From Chamaecyparis obtusa (lineage: Eukaryota > Streptophyta > Pinopsida > Cupressales > Cupressaceae), in assembly GCA_027943335.1 (NCBI GenBank), contig BSBK01006028.1, forward strand, positions 350,817 to 414,816: a stretch of DNA of 64,000 bases. Reading direction: 5' to 3'. Both the position numbers and the translations under genes were made by a program. Position 1 is the first letter of the stretch, and every line of letters begins with the position of its first letter. Below are positions 33,801 through 45,800 of this stretch, in pieces. Under the pieces are notes generated by a model, which saw only the letters and a program-made list of their open reading frames with translations, did not search any database and was not told where the DNA came from.

Positions 33801-36800
33801 CAAAGTGACACCAGATTTATCACGTGGAAACCCGGTTAGGGTAAAAACCACGGTGTGAGGAGACCTCACAAGTTTTGTACTCTCTTGGAGTACACCCTGT
33901 TAAGATCTTTCTCGGTTAAACGATAAAAGCGCACTTGCTAGATGCGACCCGGTCAAGAGATTTGTTACAATAAGGTCTGCTAGGACCTGCTTGGTTAAAG
34001 GACTTTTAAACACCTTGAAAGATGTCACCCGGTTAAGGGATTTCGATACAAGGGACCTGTTAGAGTCCACCCAAATACTGGGATTTGTCTATTGTAGTTT
34101 GCTAGAAAACAATAGAAGTGTGATCTTTACAGATGGCTTTGCTTAGCCTAATAAGATCTCTATTTACGTTCAACTGAGAATCAACACCGGTTGCCGCAAG
34201 TATATTCTCATCTACTGTTGTGTTGTTTTGCACAATCTGTTATCTCTCTTTCTCTACTGTCTTTTACCCCTGCTTCTGTAGCATATAGGTTCACTTTTTT
34301 TCTCGACAGAATGAAGGCAACTTTTCTTCACAACAGGCATAAGAATATATACAAATTTGTTGCCCTAACTGCGCCTCAAATGTATGACCTAATCCTGAGA
34401 TCTTACGATTACATCACTTAGTGAAGTAATGGTTTACTGAGCAAACATCCGATGCATGCTCTAGCTTTATCCGCTTTATGAAGAAAACAGCAATTGCATG
34501 TCAGGCAACCTTCCTTCATAGGAGATAACACCTTGATTTAAAACCTCTGAATCCAGCTTTAAATATTTCAATCGCGCCACAAGTTCCTTTACCTGCGCCT
34601 CAAACAGATCACCAAGACAACTCAAGATCAACCGGATGTACTGCAATAAATCCCGGTAGACTGAGTTGGTTGGAACAGATAGTTGACAGTTGACTAGACT
34701 TCCTCGGTTCATACCAGAGTCTTATAATATATTTGTCCTTCGATCTGTTGCAGTTTCTTTCTTGTCTTACCGATTGCATTGTCCTCAGTGTGCTTCCTCT
34801 CGCGTGGATTACCAGTTTCATTGTCCCGGTTGTGTTATAGACACTAGTTGTATATTGCTTTTAGCTGCTCTTGTCTATACCGGTTTTAGCTCGGTTCTTG
34901 GGTGAAACTGGAATACTCTCTTCCCTAGTTGAGTGACTTGCCCGGTTACTGATGCTTAGTGTAGCAACCGGTTACAATGAATTACAAACCAGCCTCTCTT
35001 GATGTAGATTTTCTTAGAGCGTCAGCCTGTATAGAGATGACACGTCTCTATCCTCTTTTGCCAATCAACGACAATATTTGGACCGGTAGAGAGCTTACCA
35101 GTTACCATCATTTGATGCTAGCAATGAGTGTAATGATGTTGAACAGCAAGAGACACATCTCAGTCTCCATTGAATGTTTTGAAAGATTTTATTATGTGTG
35201 AGGGGTACCATTGAGCAGAGGTATGTTATATATATAGAACATTCTGATCAACTTTAAAGAAGTGTAAAAGTTTTATGAATGTATATGAATATGTGTCATG
35301 TTAAAAAAAGAAAGTTCTATTTGAAATAAAAGTGTCGTGAATGCTCAACTGATAATAAAACAGTCCAAGGTGCTCTGATTAGATAATCACTTTGGGATTG
35401 AAGTCAAGGCTATGATCAGATTTCACTTGCAGATTGCTATTGTTGAGACAGGTTCAATTTGCAGAAGGTTATTTGCATGTCTCTACTGTTAAGAAGTGCA
35501 ACACTACACAGGATGTATGAAGGTTGTTTATATTCAGTTTGTGAAAGTTTATTTACACACTTCTGATGTTCTTAAGTGTAGCAATTCTGAAGTTGAAGTC
35601 AGTAACAGTTTGTATTTATGATATTCTTAAAATAGGGATTTGGTGACTACTTAGGGTTAGTGCCCTTAAACATTGTATTCAATTTTATTCGTGAGGCTGG
35701 ATTAGGACAGTAGATCCTAGCGATATTTCTCACCGTGGCTTTTCCCATTCTGGGTTTCTACGTATTTTATGTGTATTGGCTTTAGTGCGATGAAATTTCT
35801 ATCAGTTTCAAGTTTTGTTAAATTTATCAAAAGTTTTAATTGATTAAGGATCGGTAATTTATATCTTCTACTAATTCACCACCCCCACCCCCTTTCAGTA
35901 GAATTGTGTTCTACAATTGGTATCAGAGCCTAGTGCTTGAAAAGACTTAATCAGTCTACGTAGTTCTTGGATATAGAACATATGGCTAGTTTGGAAGGAA
36001 AATTAAGCACCTTTGTTTGATGGTACCAACTATGCTTTTTGGAGTATAAGAATGGAAAGTTGTGTCTCCACTCTAGGGCTTGATGTATGGATGTCAATAG
36101 CAAATGGTTATACAATGTCTTAAACTCCTTTGATTGATCTTGCTGAAAAGAAAGAATATGAAAATAATGCAACACTAAGGCAAAATATGCTATTCTTTGT
36201 GGATTATCTAACATTGAATTTGTTAAGGTGATGCATTGTTAGACAGCTAAGGCCATTTGGGACAAATTGAAGAGTATCTACAAAGGTGATGATAAAGTGA
36301 AGCAAGCAAAATTACAAACTTACAAGGCTAAGTTTGAAGGATTGAAGATGAAGGAAGAAGAGTAGATTGCAAACTATCTCCTTAGAGTTGATGAGATAGT
36401 GAATGCAATCAGGGGTCTTCGAGAAAAAATGAAAGACTCTGAGGTTGTTCAGAAGGTTTTGACATCCTTACCTTCGAGATATAATGTTAGAGTCTATGCA
36501 ATTGAAGAACCTAGAGATCTTAGTAAAACCTCAGCTGATTATTTACACGGTATTCTAACTATTGTGGTAAAATAATGAATGTGTTATTAAACAATGATCA
36601 TGAATGATCTATATATACAAGATACAAGAGAATGTTTCTATAACGAATAGGAGAGAGAAAATAGAAACATTCTTGTAGAATGAAAGAGAAAGTTTCCATA
36701 ACGAACAGAAGGAGTTTATGGAAACATTACAAAAAGAGTGACCATTAGAAATAGATGAAAGGGAGAGATAAAATTAGAAACTATCTATTATCGTAATACC

Positions 36801-39800
36801 CTCCCTTAATGGTCAATCTATCTTCAAAAAAATAGAAATTTGCATGTCCTCAGAAAGCATAAAAGGCAGCCTCGAGTTGATCAAAGAGGTCTGCATGTTC
36901 TGCAACGTTGGCCTGTGGCTGGGTTCCACCCTACTTCCGCTGATCAGAAGCAATGCGAACCCTACAGTCTCGAAGCATATGACCAAATTTGTGGCAGTAG
37001 TTGCACCAAATGTTCTTCTTCTTGGAGCTATCCTGAGACGGAGCTGATGAATGAGATGGGCCTTTGTACAAGCAGGAGAGAGGAAATAGAAACATTCTTG
37101 TAGAGTGAAAGAGAAAGTTTCCATAACGAATAGAAGGAGTTTATGAAAACATTACAAAAAGAGTGACCATTAGAAATAGACAAAAGAGAGATAAAATTAG
37201 AAACTATCTATTATCGTAATACTAACAACATATGAAATAAGAACAATTGGTGAGGATGATTCGAAGAGAGAAATTACATTTAAAGCAACAAAGAAAGCAA
37301 AGGAAGATAGTTCAGAGTCAGACTATGATACTGATAAAGAACTTGCAGACCTTGTTAAGAAACTCAAAAAGGGTTTTGAAAAGTATGAAGGAAATCTACC
37401 CTTCAAATGCTTCAATTGTGAGAAAATTGGGCACTTCGTACATCAAAGAAGAAAGTACAAATTCAGAAGATAGCGACGAGTCTGATGATGAAAATTGTGA
37501 GACTTTCTTCATGGTAGTTGGGTCACTCACTGCAGATCAGAGTGATGAAGATGATATTGAAGAGGGAGAGATAGATTTGGAAGGAGGACTATTATGCGCC
37601 CTAAAAGAAATCAAGAGATTGAAGGAAAACTCTTAACAAAAGATTACAGCATTGAAGGATAATGAAGCCCTAAAGAAGGATCTTGAAAAAGGAAATCAGA
37701 TGATTATCAGTCTGAAAATTAAAATTGAAGAAAGTAAAAGGCGAGAAGAGGAAATTAATTCGAAATTTATGTTAAACTCTGAAAATTGTTTAAAGTTAGA
37801 GAGTAAAGTAGTAGCTTTGAGAAATGAATTTAAACAATTGAAGATTGTGTTTGAAAGAAAAGCTAAAATTGAGAAGACTTCTGATATGTTAGATGAAATG
37901 TTAGCCAAACAAAGGTTAGACAATAATAAATCTGGGTTGGGTTTTGATAAAAGCCAAAGTTCTAGTAATTCCTTCAATGAGAAGGAAAATAATGATCGAT
38001 TGTTAAGGTTCAAAAGTAGAAAAGGTATCCACAATGGCATCCTTCTACAAGAAGAGTGATAACAAACAGGTTTTATCCTTTTTATGACTATTGTAACTTC
38101 TCTAGCTACTTTGGTCATAAAACAATTGATTGTTGAATTATGTCAAGGAGGAAAAAAATTGTTAGTCGAAATTATTTTGGTTCTTTAATAGATTTCAGTG
38201 TGATCTGTTTTAAATGTCAAAATATTGGACATTGCACGACACTATAACATGAATTTTGCAAAACAGAAAAGGACTGGGAGCAAGTTCTTCAGTGATCCTG
38301 ACAAATTTCACGAAAGAGACAGAAAGGTGTGGAAGAAGAAAGAAGGCAAGAAGTCAGAAAAGTCCACAATTGCTCAAACTACTTCTCATGCGAACAGGCA
38401 AAATCTTTGGATAATAGGCAGTGGTTGCTCAAATCACATGACAAGTGATAAGAGTAAGTTGAAGGGAAAATAATAGAAAGCAAAGTCTACAGTTTGAGAG
38501 AGGTAAAAGGTAAGAGTTGTTTGTTAGGGCAAGTTGATGAAAGTTGGCTTTGGCATAGGCAGAAGCCTAGGCTTTAGCTTCTCCTTCTCTCTGATTCATT
38601 TTAAGGGCAAGCATCACCTGAAGAAGAAATGTTATAATTTCTAATTTTCTGTCCCCGGATAGTGAAATGTTATTATTTTATTGCTTTTTGCCCTTTGTCA
38701 TTGATGTCAAAGGGGGAGAAAGATTATTGATTGATATGATGCAAATTGGTGATCAGCGGTTGTGGCAGTTTGTTGTTAATTCCAGATTTCAATGTGTTGT
38801 TACAGAATTGTAGTTTCAGTTGGTTGTTGATTAGTTTCAGAATTGTGATTTGTTTCAGATTTGTGTATTGCAAATGGGGTTTTGAAGATCTGAATAGGTC
38901 TTGAAAAGACTGATTATGTTTTGACATAAATCATAAATGTCAAATGGGGAGACTGTTAGATAAGGTTTGTCATTGATGTCAAACTAACCAAATGATTTGC
39001 AAAATTTCAGAAACTAACCAAATAATTTGAAGAGTTCTAGAAACTAACTAGATGATTTGCAGCAATTCAGAAGTTTCTAGATAAACGATTTCAGTCATCC
39101 AATTATTGCAGAGTAGTAGCCAATGAATATTATTTGTATATTTTATTGAGGTTTGTAGCGGCAATCCCGCAATGATTCTAGAGGCCATCAATTATTGTTC
39201 AGTTGTAAAGAGCAGAGTCTTCCTGTCAATGACTTCAAGAGTCCAAATGGCAGATTTGAATATTCAGGCCTATCAACATCTTCTTGCGAATCAGACGAAT
39301 TGCTCCTAGTATGATTACAAAGCATCAATATTCATTTTCATATTCTCTGACGGTATTATATTGGTGTGACCTTCTCTAAAGGGAACATTTCATTTTAAAC
39401 TATAAGAGATCTTCCTGGAATGTGGCAGATTATTATAACTTGCTTTTAATCAAAAGGAAGACATTCCACGTATCAGAAAAATTGGATGCATCATCAGTTA
39501 TGAACTACCGGGGCTGAGAATAGTATCTGCTTCATTCACGTCATTGGAAATAATGTGTTGGTAACAGCATTGGCCATTCATGCTACTGGAAATAATAGGC
39601 ACTAAGAATACTAATGGTTTCATTCATGTCACTAGGAATAATATGCGCTGAGAATACTATCGACTTCATTCATGCCTCTGAAATATTGTCGGTTCTTATT
39701 CACACCGGGGACACATACTTAAAAAGCAACTTCCAAACCGAAAAAGAATGATTAATTGTTTGTTACAACGGTTTTGGTTACAACTGTTGAGCAGTTTCAA

Positions 39801-42800
39801 ACTAATCTTCAACTACTCAATCGGTGGCTATTCATTTATAAGGCTGTGAAGGTCCAATGAAAGTGTGAATGTAAATGTTTTCTGTTGTGGAGTGCAATGA
39901 AAGCTTATCATGCTGTGTGTATGGCGTGATTTATGAGTGTAGTGACGTTGAACAGTAAGAGACACATCTCAGTCTGCATTGAATGTCTTGAAAGATTTTA
40001 TTATGTGTGAGGAGTGTCGTTGAGCAAAGGTATGATATATATAGAACAGTTTGATCAAGTTTAAAGGAGTGTAAAAGTTCTATGAATGTATATGAATATG
40101 TGTGCTGTTAAAAAAGGTTCTATTTGAAATAAAAGTGTTGTGAGTGCTCAACTCATGATAAAACAGTACAAGGTGCTATGATTAGAAAATCAATTTGGTA
40201 TTCGAGTCAAGGCTATGGTCAGTTTTCATTTGCAAATTTCTATTGTTGAGACAGATTCAGTTTCTAGAAGGTTATTTGCAGGTCTATATTGTCAAGAAGT
40301 GCAACATTACACAAGATGTTTGAAGGTTGTTTATATTCAGTTTGTGACAGTTTATTTGCATACTTCTGATGTTGTAAAATGTAGTAATTCTAAAGTTGAA
40401 GTCAGTAACAGTTTGCATTTATGATATTCTTAAAGTTAGTGCTTTTTGAATATTGAGTGGGTGCTCAGGTCAGGAAGAGTTGGTGCTCTTAAAATAAGGG
40501 TTTGGTGACTCCTTAGGGCTGTTGCCCTTAAACATTGTATTCAATTTTATTCGCGAGGCTGGATTAGGGCAGTAGATCCTAGCAGCATTTCTCACTGTGG
40601 TTTTCTCCATCCTAGGTTTCCACGTATCTTATGTGTATTGGCTTTAGTGTGTGACTGCATTTCTTTTGATTTCAAGTTTTGCTAAGTCTATCAAAAAGTT
40701 TTAATTGATTAAGGATCATAAATTTATATCTTCTACTGATTCACCCCCCTCCCCCCTCTCAACAGAAAAATTGTGTTCTACAAAGAAAACAAATGTAGAA
40801 AAGTCTAAAGGTGGCAGTGATGCACTTAAAAGCTCTATCAATAGTGATAGCACCAAGAAGGAAGGAAGTGATATCCCACAAAAAACTAGCATCCCTTACA
40901 AGGACAACAATGACAAATATCTTAAGCCATGGTAAGCTTGTCACACTAAAGTAGCAACTAAATGCATTATAGAAGCTACACAATAAGTTATACCCATGCA
41001 CACAAATATTATATTGCAAATTTTAGTCATGAGATGATTGTAGCTTGTCATGGATTTATATTTCATTGAATTCTGCACAAAGAACCTAATTGACGAAGAG
41101 TGAAGTTCATGTACGGATCAATTTAAACAAGATGGGTATGTTCAGCACCTGCAACATCCCTACCTTTTTTCAATTTTACAGCAAGGCATTTAGGGAACCA
41201 TTTTATTAATTTGGTGTCAAATTTGATAAGATAAAAATCTCGTTACATTATTTCCATGTCCCCACCACACATACCTGATCGTAGCCAATAAAACAATATA
41301 CAACAGATTGTTTTTATGATTGAATGAATAATTATTACAAAGAGCTAAGCTCATATATATACATTACGAAAGAAACAGAAAATAGAAACTACTAAATACA
41401 AAGATATACACAGGATAGAGCATTAACAAATATTAGAAACATTCTAATACCCTCCCATAATGCTCAATCTGTCAATAACACCAATAGCCTCCCTGAATTT
41501 TACATATTTGTCAGTACTGAGAGATTTGGTGAAGATGTCAGCGGGCTGCTCTAGGGTAGGGACATATAGCAACTGAATAGATTTGTCTTCAACCAACTGA
41601 CGAATGTAATGACAGTGTGTTTCGACATGTTTGGTTCGTTCATGGAAGACCGGATTCTTTGCCAGTTTGAGCACTCCCTGATTATCACAGAATAGAGGAG
41701 TCGGTCCTGACTGGGGAGCATGCATATCTGCAAGCATCCGAAGAAGCCAAACAGCCTCACAAGCTGCTTTGACTGCTTCGCGATATTCTGCTTTGGTGGA
41801 TGACAGAGCCACTGCCTGTTGTTTCTTACTTGTCCAAGTGACAACACCGGACCCCAAATTGAACACATATCCAGCGGTAGACTTACAATCATCAACAGAA
41901 CCGGCCCAATCTGAATCTATGTAGCCACATAGTGTAGGATCAGAACTCTGCGTGTACAAAAGGCCATAGTCAAGAGTATCACTCACATAGCGCAAGACAC
42001 GCTTGGCAGCTGCCCAATGATCAGTTTTAGGTGCTGTCATCAAGCGGGATATGTAGCTTACCGCAAAACTAATGTCAGGTCTGGAGGAAGTAAGAAAAAT
42101 AAGGCTGCCCACTAGTTGTCTAAACAAAGATTCATCCACAACAGGTGAATCAAACTGAGCTGATAATTTTAGCCCGGGTTCCATAGGAGTGAGGGCAGGT
42201 TTGCAATCCTGCATTCTGAACCTGTCCACAAGACTTCTAGCATACTTGGACTGAGAAAGAAAGATACTGTGCTCAGTCTGTCAAACCTCAACTCCGAGAC
42301 AATAGTGCAAGAGTCCCAAATCTGTCATATCAAAAGTGCTACACAAGTCCTATTTGATCTCAGTGATCAAATGTGCTGAACTTCCAATGATAATCAAATC
42401 ATCCACATAAACAACGATAAACAAGACATCATTACCTACATATTTGATATATAGGTTTGAATCCGATGGACTCCTCTGAAAGCCATGATCGGTTAGATAT
42501 TTATCAATTTTCATATACCAAGCCCGAGGAGCTTGTTCCAGACCATAGAGAGCTTTGACAAGTTTACAGACTTTGTGTTCCTGACCAGCAACCTTAAATC
42601 CAGAAGGTTGCGTCATGTAGACCTCTTCTTGTAAGTCACCATTCAAAAAAGCACTCTTAACATCCATCTGATGAACTTTCCAACCAAACTAAGTTGCTAA
42701 TGCAAGAACAAGCTGTATGGTACTCATTTTTGCTGTGGGAGCAAAAGTCTCCTCATAGTCAATACATTCCCTTTGTGAGAACCCTCAAGCAACAAGACTA

Positions 42801-45800
42801 GCCTTATACTTGTCTAAGGTACCATCAGCTTTGTATTTGACCTTGTATACCCATTTGCAGCTAACGGGCTTCTTCCCTGCAGGAAGATCAGAAAGAACCC
42901 AAGTTTGATTTTTTTGAATACTCTGAAATTCAGCGTCCATAGCCTGTTCCCATTCAGGGATACCTTTAGCCTCAGAATAAGTCTGGGGCTCATAAATACT
43001 ATGAATGTTAGCCATAAGGGCAAAATTGACTATTTGTTTGCTCTTATTTCGAGAAACTCTACCTTCAATGAGCTCATCATCCCGGAGATCACTAATAGTT
43101 TTAACCCACCATTTGGGTTGGAGAGTAGAAGAGACAATCTCTGGAGGAGCTGGAGGAGCGTCAAGAGCAGTAATGGGTAGATGGTCATTCGCAGGAGCCT
43201 CAACAGGATCAGTATCAGGTGCTCCAGGGTAAGTATTAGCAATATCATCCCTCCCATCAGATGATGTTAATGGAAGAGGAATACTATGAGGCTGTTCTTC
43301 AGAACACTGCTCAGAAGAAGGCAAAAAAGGTCCTTGAGTTTCATCAAAAACAACATCACGGCTAAAGATGAGATGATTAGTGGCGATATCTATCAATCTG
43401 TAGGCCTTATGGTTGTCACTGTACCCTGTCATCATGAGTTTCTGAGTCTTGGAATCTAATTTGGAACGTTTAGCATCAGGAATCCAGACATAGGCAAGAG
43501 AACCAAAAATCTTCAGGTGGCTGATCTTGGGCTTACGACCAGACCACAATTCTTCGAGAGTTTTGTTCTTGACAGCCTAAGTAGGGGAGCGATTCAGAAG
43601 GTAAACAGCAATAAACACTGCTTCTGCCCAATACTTATTAGGAACACTCCTGTGTTGTAACATAGAACGAGCCATCTCAACAATCGTACGATTGCGACGC
43701 CCAACAACACTGTTTTGCTGAGGAGTGTAAGGTGTGGTGAATTGGCGTTTGATGCCATGTTCAGCACAAAAGCCGGAGAATGCATGAGAACAAAATTCCC
43801 CCCCATTATCTGTTCTAAGAGAAATGATACTGCAGCCAGACTCGTTTTCAACCAACGACTTAAAATTCTAAAATGTACTAAGTGCATCTGATTTGTGTTT
43901 AAGAAAGTACACCCACATCTTTCTACTAAAATCATCAACAATAAGCAAAAAATATTTGCAACCAGTTACTGACGATGTATTCATAGGACCACAAATATCA
44001 GCATGAAGTAATTGAAGTACCTGAGATGCACACCAAGAATCGCCATCTTTGAAGGGAGTCTGATGTTGTTTGCCAGCTTTACAAGCGTCACATACTCCAA
44101 GATGCTGCGTCTGAATCGGAGGTAGACTAGAGACAAGTTCCTCTCGAGACAGCTGAGATAGATACTGGATGTTGAGATGTCCATATCACTGATGCCACAA
44201 AGTACTGAGAGATAAATCACGGGCTGCCATAGCAATTTCAAGAGAATCACCAATGTCAGTAAGCCGATACAAGCCATGATCCTCTAGTCCAAAAGCAACA
44301 GTAAGACGAGTCGTGCGATCAATAATGGAACATTTGTGGGCACTGAACACCACATCCAACTGAGGGGAATTGCTCATGATCTGACTTACAGAGAGCAGAT
44401 TGAGTGCCATGCCAAGGACATAACATACATTGAGAAAGATGAGCTGACACCCACCAAACTGTATCTAGACATTTCCTCTACCAATAATTTTGAACTCCTC
44501 TCCTCCACCAAACACAACTGAATCACTATAGGGATAGAAGTCTGTAAACCAGTCACGCCGATGAGAAAAATGACGTGATGCACTAGAGTCGATATACCAA
44601 GCAAACGACCGGGTGAAATCAGAAGGGCTTTTAGCCATAAACGCATAGAAAGCAGATTCCTTTTGCTCAGAGTGTTCGGAATGTTCAGCAACATTTGCCT
44701 GTGGATTTGACCTCCCCAGCTTCTTTTGTTCAGAAGCGAGTCACTGACGACAATCTTTCTTCATGTGACCATACTTGTGATAGTAATGACACTGAACACT
44801 CTTCTGCTGAAACTGCCTGAGAATTGATGCGAACTGCCCTGTTGTGATGACTGAGAAGACTGAAATTTTGCTACAAAGGCTTGTTTTGACGAGGATGAGG
44901 AAGTACAGTTGCCAAACTGCTGCTTCCAACGATCCTGTTGTAAGAGTTTGTTGCACAACTCTGGGAATTTCAGATCAACACTAGTTGAGGTAATGTTGAG
45001 AGTCTCTATGAAATGCTCATAAGATGTTGGTAAACTTTTCAGGGTAATGACTACCATATCTTCTTCCTCCATCTTCCGACCGATGGCTTCAAGCTGATCA
45101 CGAATGTCCTTAATCTTCGTGAGATGTTCCTGTAAGGACATACGTTCATCCATCATAATGGAGAACAACTGATTCTTCAGAAAGAATGTGCGACTCTTGT
45201 CGGAGGTCTCATGCAATTCCTTCAAATATTTCCAAAATGTCTACAGCAGACTTGCCAGAAGGAATCTAAGGCAACTGATCATCTGTGACAGAGAGCTTGA
45301 GAAGCATAACAGCTTCTAGATTCCGATCATCAAATTTATCCTGATCTGCTTGAACGGAGGTCGGACAAGTCTCTGTGCCTAGAACAAGCTCATCCAGATG
45401 ATGGTACTCGAAGATGGTCAACATTCGCTCCTTCCAGGTGTTATAATTACTGCCATTAAACCGTTGATTGTTTTCTAGCATCAGGCTGGTCAAAGACGCC
45501 ATCGGAAACAATTTTCAAGAACAAAATTTTATAGGCATGGATTCCAAGACAAATTTATGGCTGACCTAGAAGAAAACAGGAGGTAACCAAAAAAGCTGAC
45601 AAAAAAAGACCAGAAGGAATCTGAGGTCAAAAGTTAAATCCGCTGGCTCAAAAATCGAGGCACAGAAAACGAGATACCCAGAAAATTTGCACAAAGACCC
45701 AAATAAGGTCTCGAAAAATCCACCACAAATCTGGAATAAAAAAAAAATTTCGAGTGCACAAGTTAGGGTTTTCGAAGAAAACCCTAGCCGGCTATGACGA

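Larger units (their letters stand above)
28037..35123 (-). mobile_element. Cop-B: full-length Copia, nested in Cop-C LTR
   Basis: LTRs at 28037-29142 and 33662-35123 begin TGACAGTCCC and end GATGCTA(A/G)CA. The TSD ATGAG flanks at 28032-28036 and 35124-35128. The left LTR lacks about 356 bp present in the right one (roughly 33770-34120). The internal minus-strand region holds gag, protease, integrase, RT and RNase H in Copia order, broken by at least four frameshifts and several stops. A polypurine tract (complement CTCCCCCTTT, 29145-29154) and a primer binding site (33647-33659) are present. Confidence 0.9.
27056..40782 (+). mobile_element. Cop-C: gag-only Copia element, hosts Cop-B and Cop-D
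   Basis: LTRs start TGCCAGATAAAG (27056) and TGTTAGATAAGG (38954) and both end TTCTACA. The 5-bp TSD AAGAA flanks at 27051-27055 and 40783-40787. The 5' LTR is split by Cop-B. The internal part has a tRNA-Met primer site, gag, a protease remnant and the start of the pre-integrase region, then jumps to 3' noncoding sequence. Integrase, RT and RNase H are absent, so it is a non-autonomous deletion derivative. Its LTRs are visibly more diverged than those of Cop-B, which fits the nesting order. Confidence 0.85.

Noticed and set aside
37696..38118. 140-codon minus-strand frame
   Set aside because: Antisense to the Cop-C gag coiled coil; low-complexity Lys/Glu coding gives long Leu/Phe-rich antisense frames.
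44386..44694. 102-codon minus-strand frame
   Set aside because: Overlaps the Cop-E protease in a different phase; the protease motif is in the other frame.
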